DNA from: Yamagishiella unicocca
Lineage: Eukaryota; Chlorophyta; Chlorophyceae; Chlamydomonadales; Volvocaceae
Direction: 5' to 3'
Assembly (NCBI GenBank): GCA_003116995.1
Contig: BDSL01000013.1
Span: 496,001-560,000, forward strand
Length of the DNA: 64,000 nt
Below the pieces are notes generated by a model that worked only from the letters and a program-made list of their open reading frames with translations, ran no database searches and was not told the origin of the DNA. This document shows, in pieces, positions 33,332-46,790 of the stretch (its first letter is position 1; every line of letters begins with the position of its first letter). The position numbers and the translations under genes are program-made.

Positions 33332-36300
33332 TTAGAGCGGAACATTTTTGAAGGCCTCCAGCAGCGCCGAGGAGGGAACCCAAACAATCGTCGGCGGACC
33401 TCCATCGTTTGGTGGCGTGCTGGCGCCCAGCATTCTACCGTCCGCCTGTTTGTCATGCCCCACAATACCACCAGCGGCCCCAGCCCCAGCAGCAAGCGCC
33501 GTGGCTCCAGTAGGGAGTATCTCCGCCCCAGCAGCAAGCGCCGGGCCGCCCCCAGCAGCAAGTGCCGCTCCACCCACAGCAGACGCCTCGTGAATACCAA
33601 CAAGCTCAGCTCTGGCTGCTGCTGCTGGCACCGCCGCCATGCGCCCCTGCGCACCGTCGGCATTGAGGTTCTGGACAACTTCGGCGCCGGTGCCCGGTGA
33701 TACTTGTACGACGAATTTCATTGCTCCGTCACTGGCTGCACCTGGATCCCCAGGTATCTGTGCAGCTGCCTCTGGGCTGATAGTGATTACAGCCACTCGC
33801 CCAGCGCTGGAGTCGGTGTTCGGAACCACTACAGCTCCATGCTGTGGCGTCAGCACAGAGGTATCTGCCGCATCTCTCGATACTGGCGCCACGAGTTCCA
33901 CCTGTATTTCCACCTTGTGAGTACTCGCCTGCGGCTGTAGCTGAACAGCGGGCACGGTATCTGGCAGGGGCGGCTGAACAGCGGGTGCTGGCTGCGGCTG
34001 TAGCTGAACAGCGGTATGTGGCAGAGGCGGCTGAACAGCCGGTACTGGCTGCGGGTAAGGAACAGGAAATAATTGCGGCTGCGGGTGGGGGACCGGAAGG
34101 GGTCGTGGCTGCGGCGGAGTAGCAAGCGAGGGTCGTGGCTGAGGCTGCAGCTGCAGTACCAGGTTCAATTGACCGGGCGGTTGCTGCAGGGGCCGCGGTG
34201 CCAGCAGCACATGTGGGGGCCCGGCCTGCGGCGGTAGGTTGTGCCACATGCGCCCTCCTGGAGCCCCCACTTGCACTTGTGGGCCCGAAACGTAGGTCGG
34301 AGCCAGGGGGTACGGCACCCGCGCGCCGGAGGGTGGCACCACACCAGGCGGGAACCATGCAATGGCCACCTCGCCAGGCCCAGGGCGGTCGCTGTTTCCC
34401 ACTGCGGCTCCCGGGAAACCGACCGGCTGAAGCGGCCTCAGGCCCTGTGGCGCAGCACGGGAGAGGCCGGATCCGTGTCCTTCGGCTGGGCTGGGGGGCC
34501 CTCCAGAAAGGCCGAGCAGCTGTGCGCGAAGCAGCTTGCTGTCGGCGATGAGCTGGGTGGTGGCGTCGTCCACTCCGTCAGGCACCATAGGCGCATGCAG
34601 CATGTCGGCTTTTGAGGTTTGGTCGGCAGCGCGCGGGGCGGGGGAGAGAAGGGGGGGCGGGAAGGGCAGGCGGGGATGGGGTTCAGGCGGGATCCCATGT
34701 CACAGGTGTACATGTGGAGACGGAAGCCCCTGCCATGGCAAGGGAATCTTGGCAACCTGGATCTGTCCGAGTGTGGGTTGGGAAACCACAAGCGAAGTTC
34801 TCGGGGCGGTGGTGGGGCCCCTGTCATGGATCAACACCTTTTTCGTGCGTTGGTGGCTTAAGCCACCTCACAATTTGAAGAGTTCACGTAACCCGACGAG
34901 TGCCCATGGCATGGCCGGCTGGAGACTCACCTTTCGCCCCACTCCCACCGGCCAGTACGCCCGCCTCCGCTAGCGTGTTATTGGTCCGCTCAACTTCATC
35001 CGCCACTTGCTGCGTTCCGTCTGCCAGCGCCTGAAGCTCCGGGGCCAGCTGCTGCGCGACTGACTGCGGCACCTCATGCATCAGCAACTTGACGGTCTTC
35101 TTGTGGCGCTTATCCTGTGTGTTTTTGGAGCGTGGCATTAGGGTTTGAAGACGGAAGTAGATAATAAGGACCAGGGGGCGGCAGCAACGTGCAGCAAGGC
35201 GTGTACATACTGCACTCAAATACGGGGTTTTCAACGGCCGCGCCGCCAGGAGTAATTGGCCCCAGGTGCCGCGACATGACGCCCGGCAACGCCAATCCTT
35301 TCTTCACAGACCGGGGTTTGAGGGCCACATTCTCATGCTTCTGAAAGCACGGATCACCATTTCAGCCCAGCCATGCCCGCGCCTACGTACCTCGATTCGG
35401 TTGAGCGCACTGGCGGCGATGGCCTGCCGTGCCAGCCGTACCCGATCGGCCTCCGACTGCTGGAGCAGCTGTTGCGTCGCGATGAGCTGCCGCTCGTAAG
35501 CGCCCAACGTCACGGCCGTGGTTTCAGCCGACTTGACAACCTCGGTTACCAGAACCCGCTGCTGCGCGCTCAATTCCGTAATGACCTCGGTGTTGTGTTG
35601 AGCAGCGCGGTGGGTGCCGACGGTGGTGGCCTGGACGTCTGCAGTAGCGATTACGGCGACGGTGCGTGATATTCCCCCGTGCAAGCTAATAACAATACAT
35701 AAGACATCTCGCTGCTAAAGCTGGGGGTCACAACAACGACCACAGCCGCCGTTCACCGCTGCAGTCCCCCCAAGGCTTACCTTCCAGCAGGACCCTCTGG
35801 TCCAGGAACTGCTCCCTCGTTGCATCCAGGAGCCGCCTCGCGGCCTCCTGCTGGCCAGCTGTCACGTCACCCGCCAGCTTCTCCAGCGCCTCGCGCAGCT
35901 CCATGTACAGTCCGCGCAACGTGTCCACCTGAGGGCCGTTACGGAGTGAAATTGTCGCCGTCGTGGGTGTCGGTATCGCATTGGAACACATTCGCAAGGG
36001 GCCGGTAGCTAACCGGGCCAGCAACGCCATATGCGTGCAGCTGCTTTGGGGCTGAGCGCGCTGGTGCAGGAGCGCTTTTCCGTCATGGCTGCCCGGCCCC
36101 CCTTCGGGGACCCAGACCACCGTCGCGTCACCTCGTGCTCAACCACGTCATCAGCCACCACTCGCTACCCCGCCCCACCTGCTCGGACTTCTCCTGCAGC
36201 GCAGCCTGCATGGCCTGCGCCTCCGCTAGTGCGCGCTCCATCCGCTGCCTGGCTGCCTCCTCAGCCTCCTTGGCGGAAGCAACGGTCAGCTTGGCCTCCG

Positions 36301-38696
36301 CCAGCGAAACCTCGGCAGTGTCGGCACGCTTGGCCTCGGACAACAGGTGATCGCGTAAATCCTTGGAACTGTACGACCAATGGACAGGTGCGATTAGGTA
36401 GGTTATCGGAAACCGTCGCGGCGACAGCCGCGGCCATTGGTGCATTCATGGCTTGCGGCCTGGATTTAGCTTGTGTTGAGTAGGCTAAGTGTTTGCGCGG
36501 CACCTTTCCTGTTCACTGGGCCCTGACCCCGGCCCAAACCCTCCTCTTACAGGTTCTCCTGATGCGCCAGCATTTCCGTTTTTTGGCGACGCAGCTCCGA
36601 AACCTGGTCCAGCGCCCCCTCCAGCTTCATGTCCAGGACGCGATTCTGCTCCGTCAGCGCCGCCACTTGCTGCATTAGCTGCAGCTTCTGGCCTGCAAGG
36701 GCCGCCAACTGCTTCTCTAGCGTCTGGATGTACTTGAAGGATCCATCGTCAGCCTGTAAGTGTGCATACCGTGGCGGATGGGGTAGCAATTGGGGCAGCA
36801 GCGGATATCCCAGGCTTTTACAGGACACAACAGGCCTCCCATAGATCAGGTTCAGTGTTCTCAAACGCTTGGATTTCTTGTAGGAGCTCCCGTACGCCTC
36901 CTTCCCACCGACTTCTACCCGCCCCCTTTCCGGTCTGCATTCAACAATAGCTTAGCATCCGCTGTCCCCACCTGCACCTCCGCATGGCTGACGGACGGCA
37001 GCTTGTAGGTCCGTTCCGCCAGGTCCAGCGTGTCCGCGGCTTCCAGCAGCCGGGCGACATTCTCCATGTGAGGACCCTGCCAGGGGACGGGTCCGAGACG
37101 TGAACGCGTCGAACAACCGCAGTCCGCGTAAGGCGACCAGCAGGAGCGATGCCTGGACGCAAACCAGCGAGCTTCGTCGCCCCCGGACGGCGGGCCGCGC
37201 CTGCTGACCCCGATGCGTCAGTGTGACACAGCCGCTGGGGTCGCTGCATGCCGAGTCGCACGTGCATAGTACGGCCACTCCGACACATGCGTTCCCTGAG
37301 TTACGCCTTTGCTTTTATGCTCCAGCCGAGCTGGCAAGCCCCTCACCCTTCGCACCCAGCCTTCTTCCACACAGCCCGCGCATGCAAACATCTGGCCCCA
37401 CACGGGCTTCCCCACGCACCGCGCAGCGCGCAGTGTGCCGAGCAGTTACGGATCCCACCTGCATCATCCGGGCCTGCTTCAGCTTGCTCTCCGGAACTGC
37501 AACCTTCCCCGGCGATGCCATCCCCGTTGGCCGTGAGGTGCGCGTAGTCACCAGGTGGTCCTCCAGCTGTGACCGGAGCAGCCGGTTCTCCTTGAGGAGC
37601 AGCTCCCTGCGGCCACAGGAGGTGGGGGTGGGCAGGGAGGCGGTACAGGGAGGGGCCGATTACGGCGACGGCTTTGACGGGGTGGGATAAGGACATAACT
37701 GCGCGAGTATGCGCTGGTGTGCCAGCTGCTTGGCGCAAGAGGGGCCAAGCACCGAACGCCGCGGCTCCACGTACCGTGATGCACCATATAGAGTGCTGGC
37801 CTTGAACTGCTTCTTCTGGAGGTGCGCATCCACCTACATTGGTGGTGGCAACAGTCTTTGGCAAGCTCTGCTAGGCATCGCTTCACGGGTTTTCTGGTCA
37901 CCCCTTGGCATGGACAGACCACAGTGATGTGCGGAAAGGACACGCGCGGTTTGCCTGGCATCGGTGCGTGAAACGCGCGGGTGTCTACTTGGGTTTGGGG
38001 TCCCGGGGCATTTGGATTTTGTGCCGGGGTCTTGGGAATTTCAGGGTGATTGGACACCAGCTGTACTTTCGTTCCCAGCACGCCAACCTTCCTTACGTTC
38101 CCACTGCCGGTCACCTCCATGCCCTGCATGATATCTATCCACGCACCAAAAAATACACGGGCAGGGCTTAATGTTAAGAAGGGACATCACTTACATTCAG
38201 AAGCCTTCGGTATCAAGAAGAAACGCGCTTACGTTCAGAACGTAAAGCGAGTATTGAAGTATGAAGGGCACAGGCTGCTCCGGCAGCAAGCAACCCACGA
38301 GGTGTGCTGGTCGCGCGGTGCATCAACCGTGCACAAGCAATGTGTGCTGGCGCTCGCTCGGCTGTCCAAACATGGGAGCATAACGGATGTCGCTGCAGGA
38401 AGTATGCCCATACGGCATACACACACACTTTCTTGCTTGTGCCTCACCTCGTCTTCGGTCCACTGGCAGGACCGCAGCGCTGCCCTCAAGTAGTCGCGTA
38501 CTTTGTCCCCCTCCTGCAGGATCAGCGAAGGGCGTGAAACCTAAACAGCGCGGGAGGCCGAGTACATGTTACTTCTGTACCTCCAGGTCTTTCTGCAGCT
38601 TGCGGTATCGCTCAAGCCGCCCATCTGCCTTCTGTTCCTCCAGCTGTGACTGCAGCTTGCGCACCGTTGCTTGCAGTGCTTTTATTGCATCAGGAC
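33332..38696 (-). CDS. long coiled-coil protein with a Pro/Gln/Ala-rich tail, 5' end unresolved
   Basis: Twelve exons read in phase: 38696-38581, 38513-38448, 37815-37775, 37606-37552, 37503-37459 (start uncertain), 37076-36972, 36753-36551, 36368-36179, 35928-35781, 35638-35391, 35114-34931, 34608-33332, about 890 residues. The first 465 or so are nearly continuous coiled coil, for example IQTLEKQLAALAGQKLQLMQ and LLSEAKRADTAEVSLAEAKL. The 424-residue last exon is disordered: PQ-rich repeats (VPAVQPPLP, AVQLQPQ) then Ala/Gly-rich repeats (AALAAG), ending SSALLEAFKNVPL. Exons upstream are needed; a candidate at about 39306-39256 encodes GLDELINDRQQCLRSW. Family not recognised. It may be a scaffold, for example basal-body or Golgi, but nothing proves that. 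The 3' splice site at 34609 has a poor pyrimidine tract. Confidence 0.65.
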
Positions 38697-40032
38697 CTGC
38701 GGTAAAGTGGGCGCGTGGGGAATTCGTACCAATCACGAAATCCAACAGATAACAAGGGCTGTTTTGGAGATATGATAAACGGACCTCCTGAAACCAGATA
38801 CTCTGTGAAAAGATCAGCGGTGCTGTGTGATGTCGCGACGGCGAGCTTGGTTGCTTCACGCCATCGCTGCAAGTTGGGAGTCTCACGGGGCCGCATGTTT
38901 GAAATCGCCTATATCAAATATTTCTTTCTACTTGTCAACGTGGTAGCGCTGGACCCTGTGCCTGAGCGGTAAGCCACAGGAAAGACTTGGTGGACTCAGG
39001 CCAGGTCGGCGCCCAGACGACTGCAATCTGCCTGGTCAAAGCTGTTCATATGTCAGTGCAGCTTCATAATGAAACACACTGCGCGGCTCGCATAGGGGTA
39101 CATTTCAGCTGAGTCAACTACCTGTCCAGTGCTTTGAATTCCAACGGGATCAGCATGACAGTCACATGAGTCTTCCGCAAACTGCAAGACCACTAAGTAG
39201 CTCAATTCCATAAAATGTATGCTCGTGGGTATCTGCAAAAACATCTTACTGACCCAGCTACGCAGGCACTGCTGTCGATCGTTGATGAGCTCGTCCAGTC
39301 CTGCTGAGTCAGGCAGGGCCAGGCCTCCACACCCGCTCCCGCCGGACCTCTGCCCTGTGGGAAACTCCTGTCACCGCCGGCATCCTACCACTAGACCTAT
39401 ATCCACTCCATACTCCGCTTTTTAAATCGGCCAACTGGTTCCACGGTACACGCACTGAAGCTCGTCGACCCCAAACCACCACCTGTTCCTTCTACGCACG
39501 GCTGCCCGCTGCCCATGCATCCACGCTCTGCATGCGCTAAAATTTGTGCATCGCATGCCAAAACTACGTACGGCATGGCGCGGCGCATGTCAGCCATCCC
39601 ACTGAACCACGCCAACCCACTGGAAACCATACTCTTTCATGAACGAAGGACAGGTGTGTCTTTCACTCTGTATTGTTGTCTAGAGTCAGGAGCCGTAAGA
39701 AGGCAGCGGAAGACGTTTCAACGACAACCATAACCACGCTTAATCCAATTATAGAGTGGATCCTAGCGGATGAAGGAACGCCGATGTGCAACGCTCCTAA
39801 GGCTCGCTAAGGCACACCCGCATCTAGTGTCACGCTGCCGTCGTTAACCGTAGACCATGAACTCGAGACGCGTTAGGGCTCAACCCGTTCACCTGACCAA
39901 CACGTTCCGCCGGTTCGTCATTTCCCAGCCTCGTAACAGGTCATGCTACCGTCCACGCAATCGCAACCCCTGCATACGTCACTCCTGGCTAGCACTGCCG
40001 TATGCTGCCCACCGTCGACACCTCTCTCCGCC
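38697..40032. other. spacer probably holding 5' exons of the coiled-coil gene
   Basis: The coiled-coil gene needs at least one more exon here. A candidate lies at 39256-39306 on the minus strand, with a GTCAGT donor, but its phase does not join directly to 38696. No start codon could be assigned. Nothing else recognised. Confidence 0.4.
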
Positions 40033-40037
40033 TTACA
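40033..40037 (-). terminator. TGTAA poly(A) signal for GET4
   Basis: TGTAA on the minus strand, 33 bases past the GET4 stop codon. This is a very short 3' untranslated region, but no other copy lies close by. Confidence 0.5.
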
Positions 40038-40069
40038 CACGAGCCTGCGGTCCTGATACACAGCTGGCC

Positions 40070-43000
40070 CTACTGAGCCTCCGTGAGGGACTTGAACAGG
40101 TCACCCAGGAGGCCGCCCAGCGCACCGCCCGATCCGCCGCCCCGGCGCACGTTGAAATAGGAGGCCTCAATGCGCTCAAGCAGAGCCTCAAAGGAGCCGT
40201 CGCGGCGGAGCACTCCGTCGCTGTAGCGGTCCCGCGCCAGGAGGAACATGGTGTGAGCCCGGCTGGAGAGAGGGACCTGCTCCAAGGCCTGCGAGGGAAG
40301 GCGCACGGAGGATGCGCGAGTAATGACGAGGTACATCCAATAAGCGCCAAGCTATTGCGCCAAGCTCGCTGCTGCTGCGGGGCCTAGGTCTCACTCATGC
40401 ACCGCGTTGCAGACAGAAGGGTGAGCGACGGCCGCGACCGAATCGGCCAAGACTATGGAGATTCCAGGAAAGACAAGGGCTCCGCGCTCGTGGCACCACG
40501 CATCTGGCTTGCTGACCCTGGAAATCCACTTGGAGCGTGCGCTACGGCTCAGGCGCAGCCGGAACCGCGCTCCTAGCCCTGGTGCCATTTCCCCTTCCTT
40601 CGCCACGCCGCTCCCGCCCTTTTCGCTGCTTACAATGAGCATTAGTTCCGTGAAGTGCCCGGTGGGGCTGTCTAGGGGCCCGCTCCTCGCGATGAAGGCA
40701 TCGTACAGGGAGCGCGCGTAAGCCAGCTGCGCCATACGGCTATGGCTGGTCGCCGCCACAAGCACCTGGAGCAGAGCGCGCAGCAGCCATAGGTCCAGCT
40801 CGGCTGAAGGCCCCCGCTGACCACACGAGTACAGCGCTGCGCGGAGTGGCAGGCAGGCGGCAGGTAGGACGGTAAAGGTCAGTAGTTGGCATCGACACTG
40901 CGGCGTCTGGAGTGCCTCGGACGAAAATAAACGGCGGTAATGTAGCCGGTATGTAAGTAGTATGTGGCAGGTGCGGCCTTTGAACAGTGACCACAGCTCA
41001 ACCATAGATCATACCCTGGCGACGGTCATGCGTGCTACCTGCTACCATAAGGGCCTCCATGTGCCCACGTGCGTATGGGACCGAAACCGCGAGTACGGTA
41101 CCCTGCGTTCAATCCCAGTCGTACGCCGTTCCTGGCGACCCGCAAGCCGCACTGCCTCACCCTCGGCAAACTCCTCGGCGTCCTCCCCTCTTGTGAAATG
41201 AGCCAGCGCCCGCCCAATTCCCTCCTGTCCAAACGACTTCCACAGGTAGGAAGCGAACGCAGAGTGGATGCGGCGGGCCAAGACCACAGCTCCGTTCCTG
41301 GCCGCGAAGTACCGCGAAGCGAAGGAGTATGGCCGGAAACGCAAATCAAAGGTGAGGAACGCTTTGATGACGTGTGCCGATGGACCCTTTCCTTTGTGTA
41401 CACTATAGCTGTAGGCAAGAACTCTGGGATACCCGTGAATCGAGCAAAAGGCACGGGCAGGTGCACCACCCGGCCCTCGATACCAAACGTTGCGAGGAAT
41501 CCACAGCGCAGGTGACGGAGGTTCGAGAAGACATGCCGCCAGCACACCCCTGTGCCCATACCTACCCCGCCGGTCTTTAACTCCACCTATCAGCCATAAA
41601 AGTGGGTTTCGTATCCTGCTAGGCCTAGTTGGGTTCTTTGGCGCAGTGCTGCTAGTACGACACAGCCAATCCACACCCTGGCCCGGCCAGTCACTCCATC
41701 TGCCACAGCATTGCTGCACTGCTCTTGGGTGGCGCCGTACTCACTTATTGGCCCACTTGACTGCTGCGGCTACAAGCCGTGCGCACTCATCCACGACAGG
41801 CGCCGAACTGCCTTGTGCGGAAACCGATGGCTGGCCCCCAGCCGCGTTCGACCCCGAGCGGGCAGGTGGCGGGAAGGCTTTGACAATTGTCAAGAGACGC
41901 GACACGGCAGACTCGCCGGCCGGCGTGGCGGCAGCTGTGTACGCCTGGCGTTAGGGGTTGAAATCCGGGTTATCGTACAGGTAACGACAAATGCGCTGCA
42001 ACGACAACCGAATACTGCTGCCTGGCGAAGACAGTTATCAGGCTCAGCAGTGTAGTCCCAGTTGTTAAGAGGAAGGGCGATACTGCGTTATATTCCTCAA
42101 CAGACGATCTGGTCAATGTACCCGTCCCCTAGACTAATTATCCCCGCCTTAGCGCGCAAGCCTCGGCTAAGCGCCGGCCCACCTCCCCTGGCCCACCTCC
42201 ACCAGGAGAAGGCCGAGTTCCACGCCGCATGTGATTTGGCCATGGGACAGCTGCGTCACGGCACCCTCCTGTAAAGCACACAATGGCGGGAGCAAACAAT
42301 GGCGGGGGCCCTCGCCGCAAGGTCGCAATGGCGCCGGCTCAGCGCAGTGGGCGCTGCCATCCTGCCGGCCACTCACCGTTTTGCCATGACGGTAAACAGT
42401 GGATGGGCACACTGAGAGGCGCAATGACACTGGAGCATGCGCGACACGCTGCAAGCTGAGTGCACCCGCAGCTGTCGCGGGCAACGGCAACAGTCGCAAG
42501 TAGAATTTCCTAAGCCGAGCCCATTACAGCACGTGACCTCGAACCCAACGTCTGAACCGAACGCAACGCTAGCGGGCGTGTACACCGCCGGCACCTACGA
42601 CCTGTGCAATGCCTCGCTGGCTAACATCATTACGACCAAGCTATACAGATAGTCCGCAGAGAGTGCATGGGTCGTAGGCATCAGGCTTTGTGCGACGGCC
42701 GCGGATCAGGGGTGGTGCGCCATGGATCCTCCTCCTCATATAGCCCCGACGCTCAGCGGACGCCCTCACCTGCATTACAAGGCAGGAGGCCATGAGGCAC
42801 AGGCAGATAAAGGCGTCTGTAACAGGTACACCGGCGTCAAGTCTGCCTGATTGGCGTTCACAATGTACTTATTCATGAGGACATGCTGTTGCAGGACAGT
42901 CAAGAGGTTTGATTTCCAAGCGAGGGGGAATCCGGCGCATATCGTGTCTTTGCGAAAGTTTGGGCAAACTTGTTCTCGGCACGCGGAAGCCCGCTACCAA

Positions 43001-43547
43001 TACCACCAACTCGACACCGCAAGCGGGCTGGACACGGTCCGCGATTTGCCAGTCCACCACCGATGTTCATGGAGACCCAGGGGTTTAAATGGATAAGTGA
43101 GGGTGCCCGCTGGGGTAGCAGTGCTGGCGGGAGTCGATGTATGGGTTGGGGTATTGGTCGTTGTGCAGGGTGGTGTGTACTGATACGTGCTCACATCCAA
43201 TTTTCCCGGCTCAATGGCCCGAAGCCCTTTGGACCCGCAAGTCCATGCATTTTCCGTGTCCGTTAAGTCACCTGCAGAATATGGAACGCGTCGTCCTGTT
43301 GCTGCCTCGCTTTACAGCGGTGGTAGGAGGTCTTGTACATTTGCTGCGCCTCATAGTAGGCGCCTGATTCCACATCCCCTTTAATCCTTGCAAGAGTCTG
43401 CCAAGAAGCACGAGGACCGCGAAAACGCAAGAGTGGGGGCGAAGCTAGTCGAGGAGAACCGGGGGACGGGCCCACCGCTTTGCATTAAGGGTGTGCCATA
43501 GAGGCCATACAGGAAACACATTCTACCTTCATTACGGACGACGACAT
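40070..43547 (-). CDS. GET4: GET4, guided entry of tail-anchored proteins factor
   Basis: Seven exons in phase give 314 residues: 43547-43527, 43397-43272, 42268-42197, 41944-41745, 41297-41161, 40803-40634, 40288-40070. Helical repeats match GET4: GAYYEAQQMYKTSYHRCKAR near residue 20, ILQEGAVTQLSHGQ, CGVELGLLLVE, a Ser/Gly-rich linker, ALAHFTRGEDAEEFAE, ELDLWLLRALLQVLV, and the end LLERIEASYFNVR followed by GGLLGDLFKSL. GET4 with GET5 bridges SGT2 to the GET3 ATPase and passes tail-anchored membrane proteins to it in the cytosol. Length and order agree with the family. The first exon encodes only MSSSVMK. A TATATAA run touches that ATG on its upstream side, so the true transcript start, and perhaps the start codon, may differ. 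Confidence 0.88.
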
Positions 43548-43845
43548 TATATAAGCGCAGCAGGACTGTGGGGGTTGGGTGACGGCCGCGAAGCCTTGGT
43601 ACTGACGGTATCGATGGCCCCAGCATAAAATCAAATCCTCATGAAGTTGACGTGCTCATGCTATGGACAACCGTAAGACGCGAAGTGCCGTCTGGCGCTC
43701 TGGGTCTTGTCGTACGCCTAGAAGCTCGGGCTTTTTTGGTAGGTCCTACTGCCCGCAAGAATACCTTAAAATCAGTTCGGCAAACACGACTAAAAACTTC
43801 TGATGCCCTTGTAGACTTTATTTGCGATCAGGAACTCTCGGAGAA
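43548..43845. promoter_or_regulatory. bidirectional promoter between GET4 and the CCDC6-like gene
   Basis: 298 bases separate two divergent start codons. A TATATAA sequence on the minus strand ends next to the GET4 ATG (43549-43555). No other element was identified. Confidence 0.5.
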
Positions 43846-46790
43846 ATGGAAGCCGAGTTGGCCAGCCTCTCCAAGGAGGAGCTAATAGCTAAGCACAAGA
43901 AGCTCAAGGACGTGGTCAGTGTCTGCTGTTTTGGTTAGGCTGGCTCTATCGCATGTAGATTTCTTCAAGCGTCCCTCATACCCTTGACGGGGTACGCTCA
44001 CGGGACCGCAGGCGGACTACGAAAAGCGGCGAGCAGATGGTCTTGCCGAGGAGCTTAGGCTTGCTAAGGAGCACAATGTTGTAGTGGTGGGTTTGATACC
44101 GAAACATAGTCCCGCCGCTCTTCTGAAAGCGCTAACCGTGCTTCGCGTACTCCTTTCGTGGAACATGCAGCAAAAGCAAATTGAGCAAGAGGAGGAGTAC
44201 ATCACCAACAAGCTGATGAAGCGGCTGGACCAGTTGAAGAAAGAGAAGGCAGTGCTGGCCAGCGAGGTGCGAGTCTCAGCGCACGGTACTGCATATCGCG
44301 ATATCAGCAGTGCTGTGAAGTGAATTTCCTGAATATGCCAATCAGGTGGCGCAAGAGGAGGAGTTCCTTGCCAATACGCTCCAGAAGCGGCTGGACAAGG
44401 TACGCTGGCCGATTGCTCGGGGTTGTGCACGATTAGCAAAAACGCAGCACACAATCTTTGTTTCCGACGCTTGCAGCTAGCTAAGGAGAAGGTGGACCTG
44501 GAGAACCGTCTCGAAGCGGAGCAGGTGCGTGCTTGGGTATTCACCCCGCCTCGGGTGGGAAGGGAGCGTACCGCCGTATCCGGCCTGTGATAGCTCTTTG
44601 CCGTTCCCTGCACGTGCACATTTGACACGGGTCCTGCTGATCAGTCATCAAAACCCCGTGATGTGTACCAGGCCCCCAGCCTTGTTAGAAGCGGCCGCCC
44701 AATACCATTGCGGTTTTGGTGCACGTTGCAAGTTTCAGCCCCCTGCCCATGCAGGAATATGTGGTTAACAAGCTGCGGAAGGCGATTGAGCAGCTCAGCG
44801 TGGTGGGTGTTAAAAGCGAATCTGGCATCTGGTGTATCTGCATTCGTGTTTATGGTTTGCGCCTCCTTGGAAAGGTCTTAACGGGGTTGCCGGGGTTTTG
44901 CGAGGGAACACTTTTCAGCAAATAAGTGCTGAAAACCCACCTGTGGCTGCATCTCTTATAATGATCGATGCTGCCATGTCTGGTTTTGTGAGCGACGTGA
45001 ACGATTAGGGTGATCGAGTCAAAGCATTGCGCATGCAATCGCATGGCACAAGCAGGAGGAAACACAGCACTCCACTATCTAGAAATGGGCCATAATTGCT
45101 TGCCGATCCAAACAACATACCGGATTCTCACCTCACGTGCGTGGTACGCGTCGTGGATTACAGGAGAAAAACAAGCTCATGTGCGAGAAGGTGGAGCTCG
45201 AAAACCAGCTGGTAAGGCCGCCTGATCGGCCAAAGGAAGTGCGCTGCATGATGGTGGATACTCGGGCAGCTCTTTCCAAAGTAGTGTGCTTGCCATGGTG
45301 TTGCAGTTATGCCTTAATGGTGCATCGGATGCTAAATGTGGGTTGGATGATGGATGGCCGACGTTCGCATGGCCAAGCTATGAGGCTTTGTACCATCGGG
45401 CCAATGTTTTGTGTTTTTTCAGTCGAGACCCTATCAGGGCCAATGTGTTGCCTCCACCCAATCCATTTGTCCCGAGCAGGAGTGCGAGCAGGAGTACATC
45501 CTGAATCGCCTGCAGAAGCAGGTGGACAAGCTGGCGAGCGATAAGCTTTCCCTTCAAAAGGTGCGCACCCCCATGTTCATTCTTCGGAACAGGCGCATAT
45601 TTGGATTGCTGCCCACACGCGCCGTGGCCGCCAGAGCAGCGGATGGAGCGCATGCATTAACTTCTCCTTGCTTTCCCTATATCGTTGACCCTCTCCGTCT
45701 CCCATCATATCTTGACCCATTTCTTCTGGTGTGGCTGTCGCCGCGCTTCGTTTTGCACGTTGCAGGAGAAGGCAGAGCTTCAGCGGACGGTGAGTGCTTA
45801 TGGCACATTGGGGTCATCGACAGTACCGCATGCCAGGCGTAACGTTACAATAGCAGAAGAGCGTTGCGCAGGCCTGCAGTGTTTGGACGCTCATAAAGGC
45901 ATGCCGCTCCCTTGCACAAATACCGCATACAGGTGGCCGATCTCGGAGCATCCGTGGATAAGCTCAACAAGGTGCGTCGAAAGTGTGCATCAGCAGTAAT
46001 ACAGGCCCTCGCCTTTCCAACGCAGCTCATGTTGAGGAGCTGCATTTAGCAGCAAGCTGTCCAACCTTCCGACGTTCACGGCCAACGTCCCGTTTTTGCT
46101 GTGCAGGACAAAGTCAACCTGGAGAACTTAATGGAGATGGAGGAGGAGAGGTGCGACTGGGCCGTGTGTAGTGAAGTCCTTGTCTTTGATGCCTTTGCAC
46201 GGACTTCGATGTATGATCGGCGTTGCACTTTCTTGGGACGACATGCGCCCTGGCGTGGGGAGGCTAACACTATTATTGCCGGACGCAGCATCACAAACAA
46301 GTTGCAGCGGCGCCTGGAGGGTGTGGTTGCGAACCTGCGCCTGATCGAGTCCAAGCTGGAGGTGAAGGGCATTACACTGAAGGACCTTGGAATCACCGCC
46401 TCGGATCTGCACAGCGAGTAAGTACTACTCAGCTAAAGCTACCGCAGTGACTGTGTGCGAGGGTTCGCCAGACCAGCACTGACGTCGCTACATGGCGTGA
46501 GGGTTGAATTGAGGCGCACTACGGGTTTCTGTATCATACCCGTGTGGACCTCCTATGTCTCCTGCCCTGCCCTCCTTGCGCCTATCCTTGCGTGCAGCTG
46601 GCCACGCATGTACAGCCGGAGCCCGTCAAGCACCAGCAACTGTATCGACCGGGTGCTCAGCGGCGCGCTTAGCGGCCCAATGCAGTCGCTCCATGGCGGC
46701 GCGGGCGGCGGAGTGGCTATCACCGGCAGCAGGCGCGAGCGGCCACTCAGTGCACAGAGCAACACCGCGGAGGCGTTGCTCGCCAAATGA
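43846..46790 (+). CDS. CCDC6-like coiled-coil protein built from exon-sized repeats
   Basis: Thirteen exons in phase give 315 residues: 43846-43914, 44012-44086, 44171-44266, 44346-44399, 44477-44524, 44755-44802, 45164-45211, 45480-45560, 45766-45789, 45933-45971, 46107-46150, 46289-46417, 46598-46790. Almost the whole protein is coiled coil. A motif recurs five times: EEEYITNKLMKRLD, EEEFLANTLQKRLD, EQEYVVNKLRKAI, EQEYILNRLQKQVD and EEESITNKLQRRLE. Between the repeats lie KEK-x-x-LE segments. Motif and order match metazoan CCDC6. The last 65 residues are Ser/Gly/Arg-rich. The function of CCDC6 proteins is poorly known (scaffold, genome-stability links in mammals). Most exons start and end in phase 0 and three are exactly 48 nt. 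The exon end at 44086 could instead be 44077. Confidence 0.85.

Noticed and set aside
39397..39630. possible first exon of the coiled-coil gene (MADMRRAMP with GTACGT donor)
   Set aside because: The leftover phase does not match the candidate exon at 39306-39256, so the join could not be supported.
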